DNA of 64,000 nucleotides from Chlorocebus sabaeus. Lineage: Eukaryota; Chordata; Mammalia; Primates; Cercopithecidae. The stretch lies in contig NC_132923.1 in assembly GCF_047675955.1 (NCBI RefSeq), positions 89,277,137 through 89,341,136 on the forward strand, written 5' to 3'. Below, piece after piece: positions 35,110-45,439 of the stretch. The stretch's first letter is position 1; each line of letters begins with the position of its first letter. Made by a program: the position numbers and the translations under genes. The notes under the pieces were generated by a model. The model saw only the letters and a list, made by a program, of their open reading frames with translations. It did no database searches and was not told where the DNA came from.

Positions 35110-35345
35110 AAGGTGGGTAATATGAAAGCATGTATAGAATGTTTGCTAAGTGCCAGGATCTGTGTCAAGTGCTTTCAACTGTACTGTCAATGCCATAAGA
35201 TAAATGCTCAATTGGCTTCACTTGAGAAAACTGAAGCTCAGGAGAGGGTGGGTGATTGTTCCAAGATCACTGGTTGATGTAAATAGCAGAGCTGGGATAG
35301 TCACCCAGGTTGTCATTCCCCATAGCGTGGTGCCTGGCCTTCTTC
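35110..35345 (-). repeat. MIR (antisense)
   Basis: TGCTAAGTGCCAGGATCTGTGTCAAGTGC, ACTTGAGAAAACTGAAGCTCAGGAGAG, AGCAGAGCTGGGATAGTC. Confidence 0.8.
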
Positions 35346-35439
35346 CTGCCTGAGGAGCAGGAAGTTAGGTAGGAGACTATGCTGTTTGTCATCAGCTCCT
35401 AGATGCCATGTGCCATGCATGAGCCAAGTTCAAGCTACA

Positions 35440-35580
35440 GCACCTGGCATCTAGGAGGTGCCACCTCATTAGACATTCACAATAACATTGACAGACATGG
35501 AGACTAAGAGATGCCATGTGCCCTGCCATGGGCCATACACAGAGCTAACAAGTGGCATGGCCAGGACCAAAGTTATGCAG
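35440..35580 (-). repeat. MIR (antisense), diverged
   Basis: CTCATTAGACATTCACAATAAC, GACATGGAGACTAAGAGATGCC, AGAGCTAACAAGTGGCATGGCC. Confidence 0.5.
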
Positions 35581-36064
35581 GGTTGGGTGGCTGCCCCCTT
35601 CCTTTCTGGAGCTCCTGGAAAAGGAAGGCAACCTCTTCTTCTAGATTCTGCCACACTACGGAGAATCTCAGTGGCTCCCCAGGAGAGCCTGTGTGGGAGG
35701 GGCGGCGGCTAGACCTCCCCTCACAGCATCCTCCTCAAGACCCCAGCAGCGGCCTAGCAAGCAGCTGCTGCTGCTCGCAGCTCCTCAGCAGAGCTCTGAG
35801 GTACCCGCTCTTTCTGCGGAGGTGAGCTCCTTCAAGGAACTCCAGCATCAGCTGAGAGGCAGGCAAGTGTGAATGTAGACAAAACGGTCTGCCTGACCCT
35901 GCGGGACAGCGTGGCGGTGAGAACCCCCAGGTTCCTCCCAATCTCTGCGCTTGTGGTGCTTCTGGCTCCACTGTGCTGTTCTGGTCAGGCTGCCCTGGCC
36001 CACTGTGCTGCTGTTTTCCCCCAAGCAAGTGTTCCTGCCTTCATAATCTCTGCTCATGCTGTCT
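35581..36064. other. Single-copy-like sequence, no gene seen
   Basis: GC-rich with a short CAGCAGC-type stretch near 35745-35775 (CAGCAGCGGCC, CAGCTGCTGCTGCTCGC). No domain. Confidence 0.4.
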
Positions 36065-36074
36065 CTCCTGCCTG

Positions 36075-36290
36075 GAATGTGAGTTGCGTTGCGATGAGTG
36101 GAGAGTTGAGTAGAATTTGATTATTCGGTTTGGATTGAGCTCTGCTCCATTTGTTTAGTTTGGGTTGGATGAGTTGATTGAGCTCCATGTGTACCAAGCT
36201 GAGCGATGAGTTGAGTTCCATTGCATTGATTTAAGCTGAGTTGAGTTAAGTAAGCTGAGCTGAGTGGGGTAAGAATGAATTGATGAGATG
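36075..36290 (+). repeat. Decayed GAGTT/GAGCT pentanucleotide repeat
   Basis: GAGTTG, GAGCTC, GATGAGTTGATTGAGC, GAGCGATGAGTTGAGTTCC and AAGCTGAGTTGAGTTAAGTAAGCTGAGCTGAGTGGGG recur across about 215 bp. The best-ordered part is 36228-36272. Composition and unit resemble immunoglobulin switch repeats, but no immunoglobulin sequence is near. Confidence 0.7.
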
Positions 36291-36799
36291 ACTCCGTCGT
36301 ATGACTTTTCTATTAACTTCCTCTGTTACAGTAGGCGAGCCTCAAGCTAGTGATCTCCAAAGAATCCCCAACTCTGAAAAACTGGGATGCCAAGAAGCAA
36401 GAGTCCCCACAGGCAAAAAGTGTGTCCTTTCCACTCTGTCCCTCATTTGCTGGTGGATATGACTCCTCTTTGGTCTGGGAAGTAGACATGGGGCTCTGGG
36501 ACAGTTTCCTTATTTTTATCAGCAATCTTCTTCAAGGTCAGAGGAGCAAACAATCATGATGGCGGGTAGAAGTTAACTAAGTCCTCAAACTCCTTGACTT
36601 TCATATAGAGTACAGATTCACAGCAGCCAGAAACTCTTCCAGGAATAGAATGATAGACTCACAAGTCATCAGTTCTGATATTTTCCCCTATTCTTCATTG
36701 GCCTCAAAGCCAGGACCTCTCCACATCTCCCCTGAAGGGGCCACCAGTTCCTGCTCAGATGCCAGAGGCAGGAAGCCCAAGACCTCAAGGGATCACAGT
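36291..36799. other. Single-copy-like sequence, no gene seen
   Basis: No recognised repeat. Confidence 0.4.
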
Positions 36800-36990
36800 A
36801 TTATCTAGTGGTAAAGAAGTCCTTGGCTTACCAGCATGGTTATCTGAGGCAAATAACTGTCCCTTTCTGAGATTTTTGTGAGAATAGGGTTTTTGTGGGG
36901 ATTAAGATGACAAAATGTGTAGAGTACTTAACATAACACCCAGCATACAGTGAGGCCTTTATCAAAGGTAGTTTTCATTACCATCACTAA
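36800..36990 (+). repeat. MIR (sense), diverged
   Basis: AAGTCCTTGGCTTACC, GAGGCAAATAACTGTCCC, GGATTAAGATGACAAAATGTGTAGAGTAC TTAACATAAC keep MIR order. Confidence 0.6.
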
Positions 36991-37254
36991 TCCTGTCGGC
37001 CTATTAGTTATTACTGACAATACTGGCCATTGTTTAGCAGTCTAATGGCCAGAAAATGTTTCTTGACTACCTGAGGTCAGGGCAGCCCCTGGGTAAATAG
37101 ATGAAAAGGTAAAGTTTCTCACCAGCCTGAGGTGTAGTGCCCAGCCTCATTCTCTACCCTCTCCCTTTCCTTATTTAGTCTCTTCCATGCAGCCTCAGAT
37201 GCCAGGAACAGCAGACTCCCTCTGCTCAAAGATGGTCCTTGTCCTATCTTGGAC

Positions 37255-37385
37255 ACTGCTTTTCTGAGAGAGTAACCTTGGGCACATCGCTTCTCTCCTC
37301 TGAGCCTCAGTTTGCAGAGCTATACAATGGAGGATCAGGCTAAATTTTCTTTGAGATGGCCCTAGCCTCAGACACCCCAGTCATC
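37255..37385 (+). repeat. MIR (sense)
   Basis: GTAACCTTGGGCACATCGCTTCTCTCCTCTGAGCCTCAGTTTGC is a MIR core. Confidence 0.65.
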
Positions 37386-37779
37386 TATCTGAGCACTGTG
37401 CCCCTCCCTTCCCCAGCCCATCTACTCAGTAGAAATCTGTACATTGGCCCCTTTTCTTCTTGTCAGTCCTGAGGACCTCCCCTTACGATGATTTCCATCA
37501 ATATTTTAAACCTTCCACGTGTTCAGTTCCCAGGGACAAGGAGTCAGACCCAGCCACCACCTGCATACCCACACAGTGTGACACTAAAGGCTAGAATCAG
37601 AATCACTGTTTACATCATGGTGAGCCTGGTGTCCCCAGTCAGGTAAACAGCCCTCCTCTGCCTTGCCCCACCCCCAACCCCATCCCCAGCCACCAAGCAG
37701 ATTAAAGGAAATAATCAGGTCTCAAATCCAGGTCTCCTGACTTCTAGTCCAGTACCCCTCTAGTAGTCAGCAGTCCAGC

Positions 37780-37960
37780 AGTCTATTATTCAATATACAC
37801 TCACTGAGTACCAAGCACTGCCAGGGCACTGGGAGTATCAAGGTGAGAGGGAATTGGCCCATGCTATTGAGGAATTTTAAGAAAGTTCCTGGAAAGAGAC
37901 TCAGTCATTCGTTCATTCAACAAACACATAAGCACCTACTCTGGCCAGGTCAAAAGACCA
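37780..37960 (-). repeat. L2 3' ends (antisense), two pieces
   Basis: TATTCAATATACACTCACTGAGTACCAAGCACTGCC (37785) and TCATTCGTTCATTCAACAAACACATAAGCACCTACTC (37906) both show the antisense L2 terminus, so two copies or a local duplication. Confidence 0.65.
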
Positions 37961-38199
37961 GCTCAGACCCAAAGGCCAGCTTCCACTGCTCCCAGGGCCT
38001 GGCCACTGCGGTGGGGAAGAGGCCTGGTGGTTGGGCAGGCCACCCACCTCCTCCTGAAGGGACCAGCAGGCATGAGCTCATGTCTGCAGAGCCCTGCAGC
38101 TCTCAGAGTGGGCTCTGAACACAAGGCCTCCTTGTGATTCCAAGAGGGATGTGGCGGGGGCGGCCGGCCCACGAAGCCCTGGGCATGGTGGGGCTGTCA

Positions 38200-38390
38200 G
38201 CAGACACTCCTGAGGCTGAGGGTGCTGGGCTTTGATACAGCATTAATGCGCTAATATCTTAATCCGGCCACCACCGGCCAGCTGCCTGGCCACACAGCAG
38301 AGCCCTGGGGACGGGTTTCCAAATTACATTATTGAATGTTTACCCACTGAGCTGTCCAAAGAGTGTTTAACACCAGCTGAGGAGAGCAAC
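38200..38390. promoter_or_regulatory. Candidate regulatory element with homeodomain-type sites
   Basis: Repeat-free. CATTAATGCGCTAATATC (38241-38258) and TAATCC (38260-38265, the K50-homeodomain type) stand next to one another, then CCACCACCGGCCAGC, then an AT stretch CAAATTACATTATTGAATG and CACCAGCTGAGGAG (E-box CAGCTG). The dense, varied motif content resembles a conserved enhancer core. Inference only. Confidence 0.35.
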
Positions 38391-38394
38391 TACA

Positions 38395-38620
38395 CACGGG
38401 ACGGCCCCACACCCATAGCTCTCACGTACACCACACACACGCATGCACCCGCCTGCAGAGACTCATAGACACACAGGTTCACAAAGCCGAACAGGCAGCA
38501 TACCCCTTAGAAACACGTGTGCATGCACACGCATGCACACACACAGAGACCCCACGCTTCACAGCCTGCACAACCCCCTGAAGACCCATACCATGCACAC
38601 ATGCACACACATTCCACAGG
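38395..38620 (+). repeat. CA-rich decayed microsatellite
   Basis: Several short CA runs with ACGCATGCACAC units. Contains the perfect 14-bp palindrome GTGTGCATGCACAC at 38517-38530, and alternating purine-pyrimidine text that favours Z-DNA. Confidence 0.85.
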
Positions 38621-38934
38621 CATTTACAGAGTGCTCTCTGGCCAGCACACCGGAATGCCTGCTTCTCCTCACCTTGCACAGTCACTTGGGTGGAGACCCC
38701 TGTCAGACAACCCTGAAAAGTCGCTGCTGCCAGGGCCCTGCAACTAAGAACCCAGCCTCACTAGGCTCCCTGGCCTCAATTTCCAAGTTCAGAAACACCC
38801 CCAGGCCTTGCTGATGGTACTATTAATATGGCTGTGGAGATAACACAGGCCGGGAGTCCTGCCCTCAGGGATAAGCAGGGCTGACTTCCCACCTGGTCCT
38901 GCCCTCTTGCTGGGATCCCCACCACCACCGCTCC

Positions 38935-39110
38935 ACCGTCTTCACCTCTTCCCATGCTAAACATGTCCCCTCTTCCAAGCCTTTTGAAATGTTCTTGCTA
39001 CCTGGAACGCCCTCCCTCACATCCTCAAGTCCAAGCTACTCATCCTTCAAGGTGAGCTCGTCACCCCTCTTCAAAAAGCTCTCCCCAGTCCAGCCAGCAG
39101 AGGGAAGGCT
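38935..39110 (+). repeat. L2 3' region (sense)
   Basis: AATGTTCTTGCTACCTGGAACGCCC, CTACTCATCCTTCAAGGTGAGCTCG. Confidence 0.75.
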
Positions 39111-39164
39111 CTCCTCCACAGATCCCCAAATTGAGCCCTGACTTGAAGGTCAGAGCAGGCACTG

Positions 39165-39285
39165 CCATGACATGAAGATGGTAATAGCATCTACCTTGTG
39201 GCACTATAGTGAGAAGTAAACATTGATTCAAAGGTTGGCATAGAGTCATCACTCAATTAAAATTATCCATTACACATATTATTAC
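39165..39285 (+). repeat. MIR 3' part (sense)
   Basis: GATGGTAATAGCATCTACCTTGTGG, GAGAAGTAAACATTGATTC, GGCATAGAGTCATCACTCAATTAAAATTATCC. Confidence 0.5.
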
Positions 39286-39519
39286 ATGATGGCAACCACG
39301 ACTGTGGCTCGTGACCCCTGTGCCTGGTCCCTGCCTTGATCTGTGAGCTCCAAGGTGTGAAGCCAACATTACCCTTTGGGAAGTGGGAACTCAGTGTTGG
39401 TTGAGTGAGTGACTAAGAAGTCCACAATCTGCCCTGCATTTTCATTACCAGAGAATGAATTTTTCTAGAAATACTCAGTTGAGAAGGAAGTCTGAAAAAT
39501 TAACTGAATTAAGTAGAGG

Positions 39520-39655
39520 TTAGGTAGGTCCCCAGATCCACCCACTCCTGGCTCTGCCATAGCACTCTGTGATCTCAGGTAGGTCCATTCCTCTCTCTGA
39601 ACCTCAGTTTCCTCATTTGTCAAATAAACAGGTTAGATGGCAAGGTCTCCCAGTA
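39520..39655 (+). repeat. MIR (sense)
   Basis: CTCCTGGCTCTGCCATAGC, TCTGAACCTCAGTTTCCTCATTTGTCAAATAAACAGG. Confidence 0.8.
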
Positions 39656-39699
39656 TCTTCCAGTTCTGAAGCTTTGAAATTCTAAGCCCTAGTCGCAAC

Positions 39700-40000
39700 T
39701 TTGCCCTAGGGGTACAATCTAGATACAAAATCTTTGAGGAACAGGACATTTCAGCAGAACCATCTGGGGAGGAGGAAGAGGCAGGAAAGAGAAGATGGGA
39801 AAGTATTGCAGTGGGGGACACAGCAGAGGCAAAGGCACAGGGGCTGGATGCCATATGGGTTTTCTGGCAACAGTGAGTAGACAGGCATAGAAAGAATGGA
39901 GCATTGGCCCAGGGGGTGCCATGGATGGATGAGGCCAGAGAAGTGAACAGGGGCTGCCACAGCAAAGGCCTTGTAGGCTAAGCTGTGTAGTAGAGGTTTT
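39700..40000 (-). repeat. L2 (antisense)
   Basis: GCAGAGGCAAAGGCACAGGGGC, CAAAGGCCTTGTAGGCTAAGC, AGAGGTTTTATCTTC match the antisense L2 order. Confidence 0.6.
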
Positions 40001-40011
40001 ATCTTCTAGGC

Positions 40012-40205
40012 CAGTGTATTCCAAACTTTCATGATCATCAGAATTATCTGTGACAATTCTTAAAAATACAGATTCCCAGGTCCCCACCAATTGGCCCTAT
40101 TGAGACAGAGCCCCTTGGCAAGGGATCTGGGAATCTGGAATCTGTATTTCTATTAAGTGCCCTGGGTGATTCTTATGAACCAGGCAAGTTTGGGAAACAC
40201 TACTG
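40012..40205 (+). mobile_element. MER5A-type hAT DNA transposon
   Basis: 194 bp, CAGTGTATTCCAAACTTTCATG at one end and GTTTGGGAAACACTACTG at the other (inverted ends), with CAGATTCCCAGGTCCCCACC and TCTGTATTTCTATTAAGTGCCC inside. The length is right for MER5A (about 189 bp). No clean 8-bp duplication is seen. Confidence 0.75.
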
Positions 40206-40299
40206 GGTGAGATGCCAAGTCACTCAACAGTCTTGTACCTTGGAGGGACATATCCATGTGCTTGTCACAGAAAGTGGACATGGGCCATGGTGTGGGCAT

Positions 40300-40432
40300 T
40301 TGCTCCAGGCTCAGGTTGCCTGGGTTAAAGTCCTGCCTGCCTCCTTCACTTCTTATCCCTGTTGCCTTGGCAAATGACATGACCTTTCTTCACTTTCCTA
40401 CCTATAAAATGGGAATATTCCTTAAAGGCTGG
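40300..40432 (+). repeat. MIR (sense)
   Basis: GGTTGCCTGGGTTAAAGTCCTGCCTGCC, CTTCACTTTCCTACCTATAAAATGGGAATATTCC. The MST/THE1 LTR that follows landed in its 3' part. Confidence 0.75.
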
Positions 40433-41117
40433 TGTATTAGTCCATTCTCACACTGTTATGAAGAACTGCCCAAGACTGGAAAATTTAAAAAAGAAAAAGA
40501 TTTAATTAACTCACAGCTTTGCATGGCTGGGGAGGCCTCAGGAAACTTACAATCATAGTGGAAGGGAAGCCAAACATGTCCTTCTTCACATGATAGCAAG
40601 AAGAAGTGTTGAGCAAAAGGGAGAAAACCCCTTTATAAAACCATCAGATCTCGGGCTGGGCACGGTGGCTCAAGCCTGTAATCCCAGCACTTTGGGAGGC
40701 CGAGACGGGCGGATCACGAGGTCAGGAGATCGAGACCATCCTGGCTAACCCGGTGAAACCCCGTCTCTACAAAAAATACAAAAAACTAGCCGGGCGAGGT
40801 GGCGGGCGCCTGTAGTCCCAGCTACTCCGGAGGCTGAGGCAGGAGAATGGCGTAAACCCGGGAGGCGGAGCTTGCAGTGAGCCGAGGATCCGGCCACTGT
40901 ACTCCAGCCCAGGCGACAGAGCAAGACTCCGTCTCAGAAAAAAAAAAAAAAAACCATCAGACCTCATGAAAACTCCCTCACTATCAAGAGAACAGCATAA
41001 GGGTAACCACTGCCATGATTAAATTACCTCCCACCGGGTCCCTCCCATGACACATGGGGATTATGGGAACTACAATTCCAAACAAGATTTGAGTGGGGAC
41101 ACAGCCAAACCAAATGA
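40433..41117 (-). mobile_element. MST/THE1-type solo LTR (ERVL-MaLR), antisense, split by Alu
   Basis: TGTATTAGTCCATTCTCACACTG start and GTGGGGACACAGCCAAACCAAATGA end define an antisense MaLR LTR. A perfect 5-bp duplication GCTGG flanks it (40428-40432 and 41118-41122). Without the Alu and its duplicated site the LTR is about 372 bp, normal for this group. No internal region, so formed by LTR-LTR recombination. Confidence 0.93.
40654..40950 (+). mobile_element. AluY-type dimer, cercopithecoid-like
   Basis: Nearly consensus Alu: GGCTGGGCACGGTGGCTCAAGCC, GAGACGGGCGGATCACGAGG, CGGGCGAGGTGGCGGGCGCC, ending AAGACTCCGTCTCAG plus A tail. It has GATCCGGCCACTG where human AluY has a GATCGCGCCACTG-type site. 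15-bp duplication AAACCATCAGATCTC / AAACCATCAGACCTC (40638-40652 and 40951-40965), one mismatch. The youngest SINE in the window by similarity. Confidence 0.95.
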
Positions 41118-41329
41118 GCTGGTCATGTAAATCAAACAAGCTAATGAAAGCTTGACCAGGGCTAGGAATGATGAGGCTATTTCAAGAAATATAGGTGAAT
41201 GTACCACCACCCAAGGGATTTTAGGGAGGAGAGGAGCTGTCTGTGAGTAGAGAGATGGGCCGGGGTGGGCAGAGGAACAAGGTAACTGGCAAAGGGGAGT
41301 TTCCATAGACTCCCTTTTGGTTATCCAGG

Positions 41330-42110
41330 ATTCATTTATCTATCCATTCATCCAACAGTACTTATGCATATCTACCATGTGCCAGTTGATGCTAGGTGCT
41401 AGAGATTCAAATAGGAATCCTTCTCTTTGAAGATTTTACTTCTGAAGGGAAAGGTTAGAAAAATGGACAACTAACTAAAATAATTCTGAACCATAACAAG
41501 ACATATGAAGAAAACCAACAAGAGGCCAGCCAGAGAAGACCTGAGAACATGGCATTTATGAAGATTCGCTTCAGAAACAGTGAGAGATAACTGTGTGGGC
41601 AGAGGGAACAGCATGTGCAAAGGCCCTGGGGAGGAAAGTTGCTTGGTATGTTACAGGAACTGAAAGGAACTGGCCTAGTTGGAGCCTGATGAGTGAGAGG
41701 CAAAGAGTCACTGATGAAGTTGCTGAGGTTAACAGGCTGGGTCACACAGGATCTTTTAGGCATGGCCAGAAATCTGGATTTTATTTAAGTGCAATGAAGA
41801 GTTTTTAAGCTGAAGAGTGACATAATTTGATTTATATTTTAAGAAAATCCCTCCAGCAGCTGTGTGGAGAATGGGGCATAGGGGGGTGAGAGGGGAAGCA
41901 GAGGCTGTGAGTCCAGGAGGTGGCAGCAGGGGAAGCAGGAAGAGGTAGACAGATTCAAGAGGCTGGCTCTGCACCAGGTGGTGCAGAATGGATGGGACTC
42001 ACAGATGGATTGGCTATGGGGAAGGAGAGCAAAGGGTTGGGGGATCAAGAATCACACCCTGGCTTACAGCTCCAGAACTAGGCAGATGATGGTGCTGCAT
42101 ATAGTGTTGG
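41330..42110 (-). repeat. Long L2 3' region (antisense)
   Basis: About 780 bp collinear with antisense L2: ATCCATTCATCCAACAG, GTGGGCAGAGGGAACAGCATGTGCAAAGGCCC, GTCACACAGGATCTTTTAGGC, TGCAATGAAGAGTTTTTAAGC, GAGTGACATAATTTGATTTATATTTTAAG, CAGCTGTGTGGAGAATGGGGC. The most complete L2 copy here. Confidence 0.88.
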
Positions 42111-42344
42111 AGGAGCTTGGGAGGCAAGAGTGCTCCTGTCAACTAGTCCATGGCACATGAGATCCCCCAGTACCAAGAGAGACTTAAACAAACCTCATGC
42201 TGGAACTCAGAGGGACTGCCTTTCCCACTACAGGCCTGGGGTTCTCTGGCATCCCTGCTATGAGCTGATCTGAGGAAAGAATAAGATAGTCATCACATGC
42301 CACTTTATTCCAAGAAATTCCTCCAGGGAATGTGCATATAGCTA

Positions 42345-42580
42345 GTGTTTAAGAAGATGGGGTCTTGGAGCCAGATTGCCTCGGTTCAAATCCCAGCTCT
42401 ACCATTTCCTGGCTGTGTGACTCCAGGCAAACGATTTGCTCTTTCTGTGCCTCTGTTTCCCCAGAAAACAAGGGGTGATAATAGCACCTATTTCCTAGAG
42501 TTGATGTGAAGATTAAAGTGCATTGCTGTGCTTTGTGCCAGGCACTTAGCAGAGTGCCTGGCACAAAGTAAGTGTGGATA
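42345..42580 (+). repeat. MIR (sense), near full length
   Basis: GGGGTCTTGGAGCCAGATTGCCTCGGTTCAAATCCC, GGCTGTGTGACTCCAGGCAAACG, then GAAGATTAAAGTGCATTG and GTGCCTGGCACAAAGTAAG. Carries the hairpin at 42531-42568. Confidence 0.9.
42531..42568 (+). other. Perfect 16-bp inverted repeat (6-nt loop)
   Basis: CTTTGTGCCAGGCACT (42531-42546) pairs with AGTGCCTGGCACAAAG (42553-42568) without a mismatch around loop TAGCAG. Only the right arm is expected from the MIR consensus; the left arm looks copied from it. In RNA this would form a stable stem. Confidence 0.9.
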
Positions 42581-42639
42581 CACGCCAGCAAGAGCCAACA
42601 AGTGACACCTATTCTGTCTGTGGCTACAGGCCAACTTGC

Positions 42640-42810
42640 TGGTACTCAACTTTTTAGGGAGGCAAGGGGCCCAGTGGCCAGAATTTGCAAGTCTGGGCTC
42701 CAGGTCTGCCTCTTCCATTTAGTAACTACATGGCTTTGAGCAAGTTACCATAAGATCATATCAATGATCTCTGCCCTACCTGCTCTGTAGGCTTGAGGCA
42801 AGGACTCCAT
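42640..42810 (+). repeat. MIR (sense), diverged
   Basis: TCTGGGCTCCAGGTCTGCCTCTTCC, GGCTTTGAGCAAGTTACC. Confidence 0.55.
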
Positions 42811-43869
42811 TAGATGGTGGACAGGTGGGCACATACAGTGAGAAGTGCTGTACTTCTTGGTTCTGCACATGGGAGACTATGTCACTGACCTGTCCTGGAC
42901 AGTGGATCCATAGGACAGGGTCTTGGGGCAAGGTGCCTATTCAGGGCTCTGTGGCGGCCCAGGCCAGGCTCTCTCTGCTGTGATTCTCCCGGGCCCAAGA
43001 TGAAGATTTATCATCCTTCACAAATAATAACAATGATGTCCAAAATGCTTCCTTTTCTTTATTTAGACCATTATATGATGCTATCACAGTCCATAGTCTC
43101 CATGGACTAACAGCCATTTGTGTAGGTGAGGGACCAGCCTCTGTATTTTGGGGATGAGGACAAGGGTCAGGAGATGCTCATGGTCTTGCAGAGTTTGCAG
43201 CAGGGGCTGGACAAGGTCTTCTGTCACCCAGGCAAAAGTCTTTCCCCAAAAATACACTGCCCCACCACCTTGGCCCTGGCCCCCTCCTGCTCCTGTGGGG
43301 CTCTCTTTCCCAAACTCCAGCTTCAGTTTGAGTCTCTCCTGTTGTCTATCTCCTTCACTTCTTCCATGTTCTCTTTCTTCTTAAGAAAAGTCTTAGATAT
43401 GTTTCTGAGGCTGTAGACTTGGAATTCCACAGTCCACCCAGACTCCTGTGAAGGTGTACACCCAACCTTTCCTGGAAATGCCTGCCTGAGTGATGCCCAC
43501 ACCTCACAGTTTTCCACAATTGGGCCCTTGCTGGCATTCATTTGGGGGGAATTTTATGGGCTCCAGATAATTCCAGTTCAGCTCTTGGAAGAGAAAGTCA
43601 AAAGAAAAATGGAAAAAGAAAAACAATCTCCCTACCCCAACCACACATTTTCATAATCCGTTCCAAACTTCCCAGCTACAAATGACATAAGTTTTACTGT
43701 TTTACAAGCAACTTGCCCTTAAAATGGATGGGAGGAAATGAGATGCAAAGGGGTCCCTCGAGAGATTGACCAAATCCCAAGAAGTGAGATCCAAGGACCA
43801 CCAGCCACAGTTCCCTCCTGCCTCCTCATCTTATCCTGCCCAGGATGCTCTAGGCTCTGGGAGGCAGGC
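42811..43869. other. Single-copy-like sequence, no gene seen
   Basis: About 1 kb with open frames below 100 codons; no family recognised. Confidence 0.4.
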
Positions 43870-44035
43870 CATGGGCTGGGCAGAGTCCTAGCCTCAGAAT
43901 CAGAAGATCCACACTCGTGTCCTAAATCTGCCCTTATGTAGATCTCAGTTTATCCAACTATAAAAGGGGGGGTTGGACAAGATCATCTTTAAAGTCTTGC
44001 CCTACTCTAGAGGACATGATGTCTGAAAGTTAGGA
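43870..44035 (+). repeat. MIR (sense)
   Basis: CCTCAGAATCAGAAGATCC, GATCTCAGTTTATCCAACTATAAAAGG, GGTTGGACAAGATCATCTTTAAAGTC. Confidence 0.7.
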
Positions 44036-44252
44036 TGGGAACCCGGAAGCCATGTGGGAATGGCAATAAACAAAAATCCATGTAGGGACTGGACTGGCCA
44101 GAGACACCCAGATAAAAATTACACATGATTCCCTGGTCAGATTAGAGCTTAGAGGGGAAGTGAAGGCGAGAATCAAAAATCTCAGAGTATCTAGGATATT
44201 CTAGCAAAAAACACTCTCTAGAAATCTCTTAACCCAAGCAGACTTGTACTGT

Positions 44253-44299
44253 TCGAGAAAGAGAGAGAGAAAGAGAGAGAGAGAAATAGAGAGAGAGAA
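44253..44299 (+). repeat. (GA)n microsatellite, imperfect
   Basis: GAGAAAGAGAGAGAGAAAG-type run with an AATA break. Confidence 0.95.
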
Positions 44300-44365
44300 C
44301 CCCATTCCACAGATGGGGAGGTGGAAGACAGGAAAGTTAAGTGACTTGCCCCAATCACAATGCCC
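44300..44365 (-). repeat. MIR core (antisense), short
   Basis: CCCCATTCCACAGATGGGGAGG, AAAGTTAAGTGACTTGCCCC. Confidence 0.55.
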
Positions 44366-45439
44366 ACAAGGGCAAAGGGCAGCACTTAAAGGAAGAGAAA
44401 TGCTTTAAAAATATCCTGGCATCTAAAAATAGTGTGCAGCTTGGCCTGGCTGACTCAAAGGGGTCATGTTTTATGGCTGCCCCCATCTGCTTTTCTGGGA
44501 CTATGCAGCTCAGCCTGCTCTGGTTATAGTTTTTCCATGAGCTTGGCTCAGATTTCCCTGTCCCACTGGTGAGCCCATGGGTCAGTGCCTGATTTTCCAA
44601 CGTTTATCTTTCCCATTTACAATTTCCCCATGTAAATGGACAATTCGTTTGGTCTCTTGTGATTCTGACTCTAGAGCTAGACTATGGGGTAATCAAGCAA
44701 GAAGTCCTCCCTCACTTCTCAGAAAGCCCTACAGCCATTTGTAAGCACCATACCCAACAGGATTGAGCCCATCCTGAGCTACTCCCTGTGCCCCACTAGC
44801 CTGCCTGCTGGGTCCCTTTCTCTCAATGGGCCCTGCAGCCTCAGGGTCTGTGGCCTCAGTTCCCTCGTTCATCACCCCTCTGCAGGCCAGCTCCACACTA
44901 GCTTTGTGCTCCACACTAAGCAAACAATGCAAATTTGGCACCTTCCTTCCCTTCACAGTGCCTACAATCTAGGAGGAGACAGAAGTGAGTGGCACATACT
45001 CCATGGGTGCACGGAGAGGCCGGTGGGCTCAGCCAGGACCACATTAACTTGGAGGCTGCAGTGGAGATGTCTACTCTGCAGCTTAGATGTGGGGATTTGG
45101 GGACCAGAGGAGGAGTCAGGGTCGGTGTGTCCCTGGCTGTCTCAGTCTACCATTTTAGCACTGGAAGGATCCTGGTGACACACTCCACACTGGGTTCGAT
45201 CCCCTTTTGGATCTGTTCCCAGTTGTTTCTCATGGGATTGTCTCATCTTCTGAGGCCCAACACAGGGTCTGCACAGAGAGGCCCAGGACAATCTATGGAC
45301 TTGAGCTGAACAGAAACACTACCTATGGCTCCCTAGCCAATTCACTAGCATCCTCAGGGAAGAAAGCAAAAGGGAGGAGAGAAAGTACAAGTCCACAGCG
45401 TGGTAGGTTTGGCTCACCCATGTAGAAGATGAGTGTGTT
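44366..45439. other. Single-copy-like sequence, no gene seen
   Basis: An open frame of 106 codons (44989-45309) has no domain. Confidence 0.4.

Noticed and set aside
36075..36290. True immunoglobulin switch region
   Set aside because: No immunoglobulin exons or J segments in the window; units are irregular and GGGGT is scarce.
40012..40205. 8-bp target duplication of the MER5-type element
   Set aside because: TTCTAGGC on the left and GGTGAGAT on the right do not match.
42531..42568. Annotated microRNA
   Set aside because: A 16-bp stem is too short for a standard precursor and flanks do not pair further; kept as a hairpin only.
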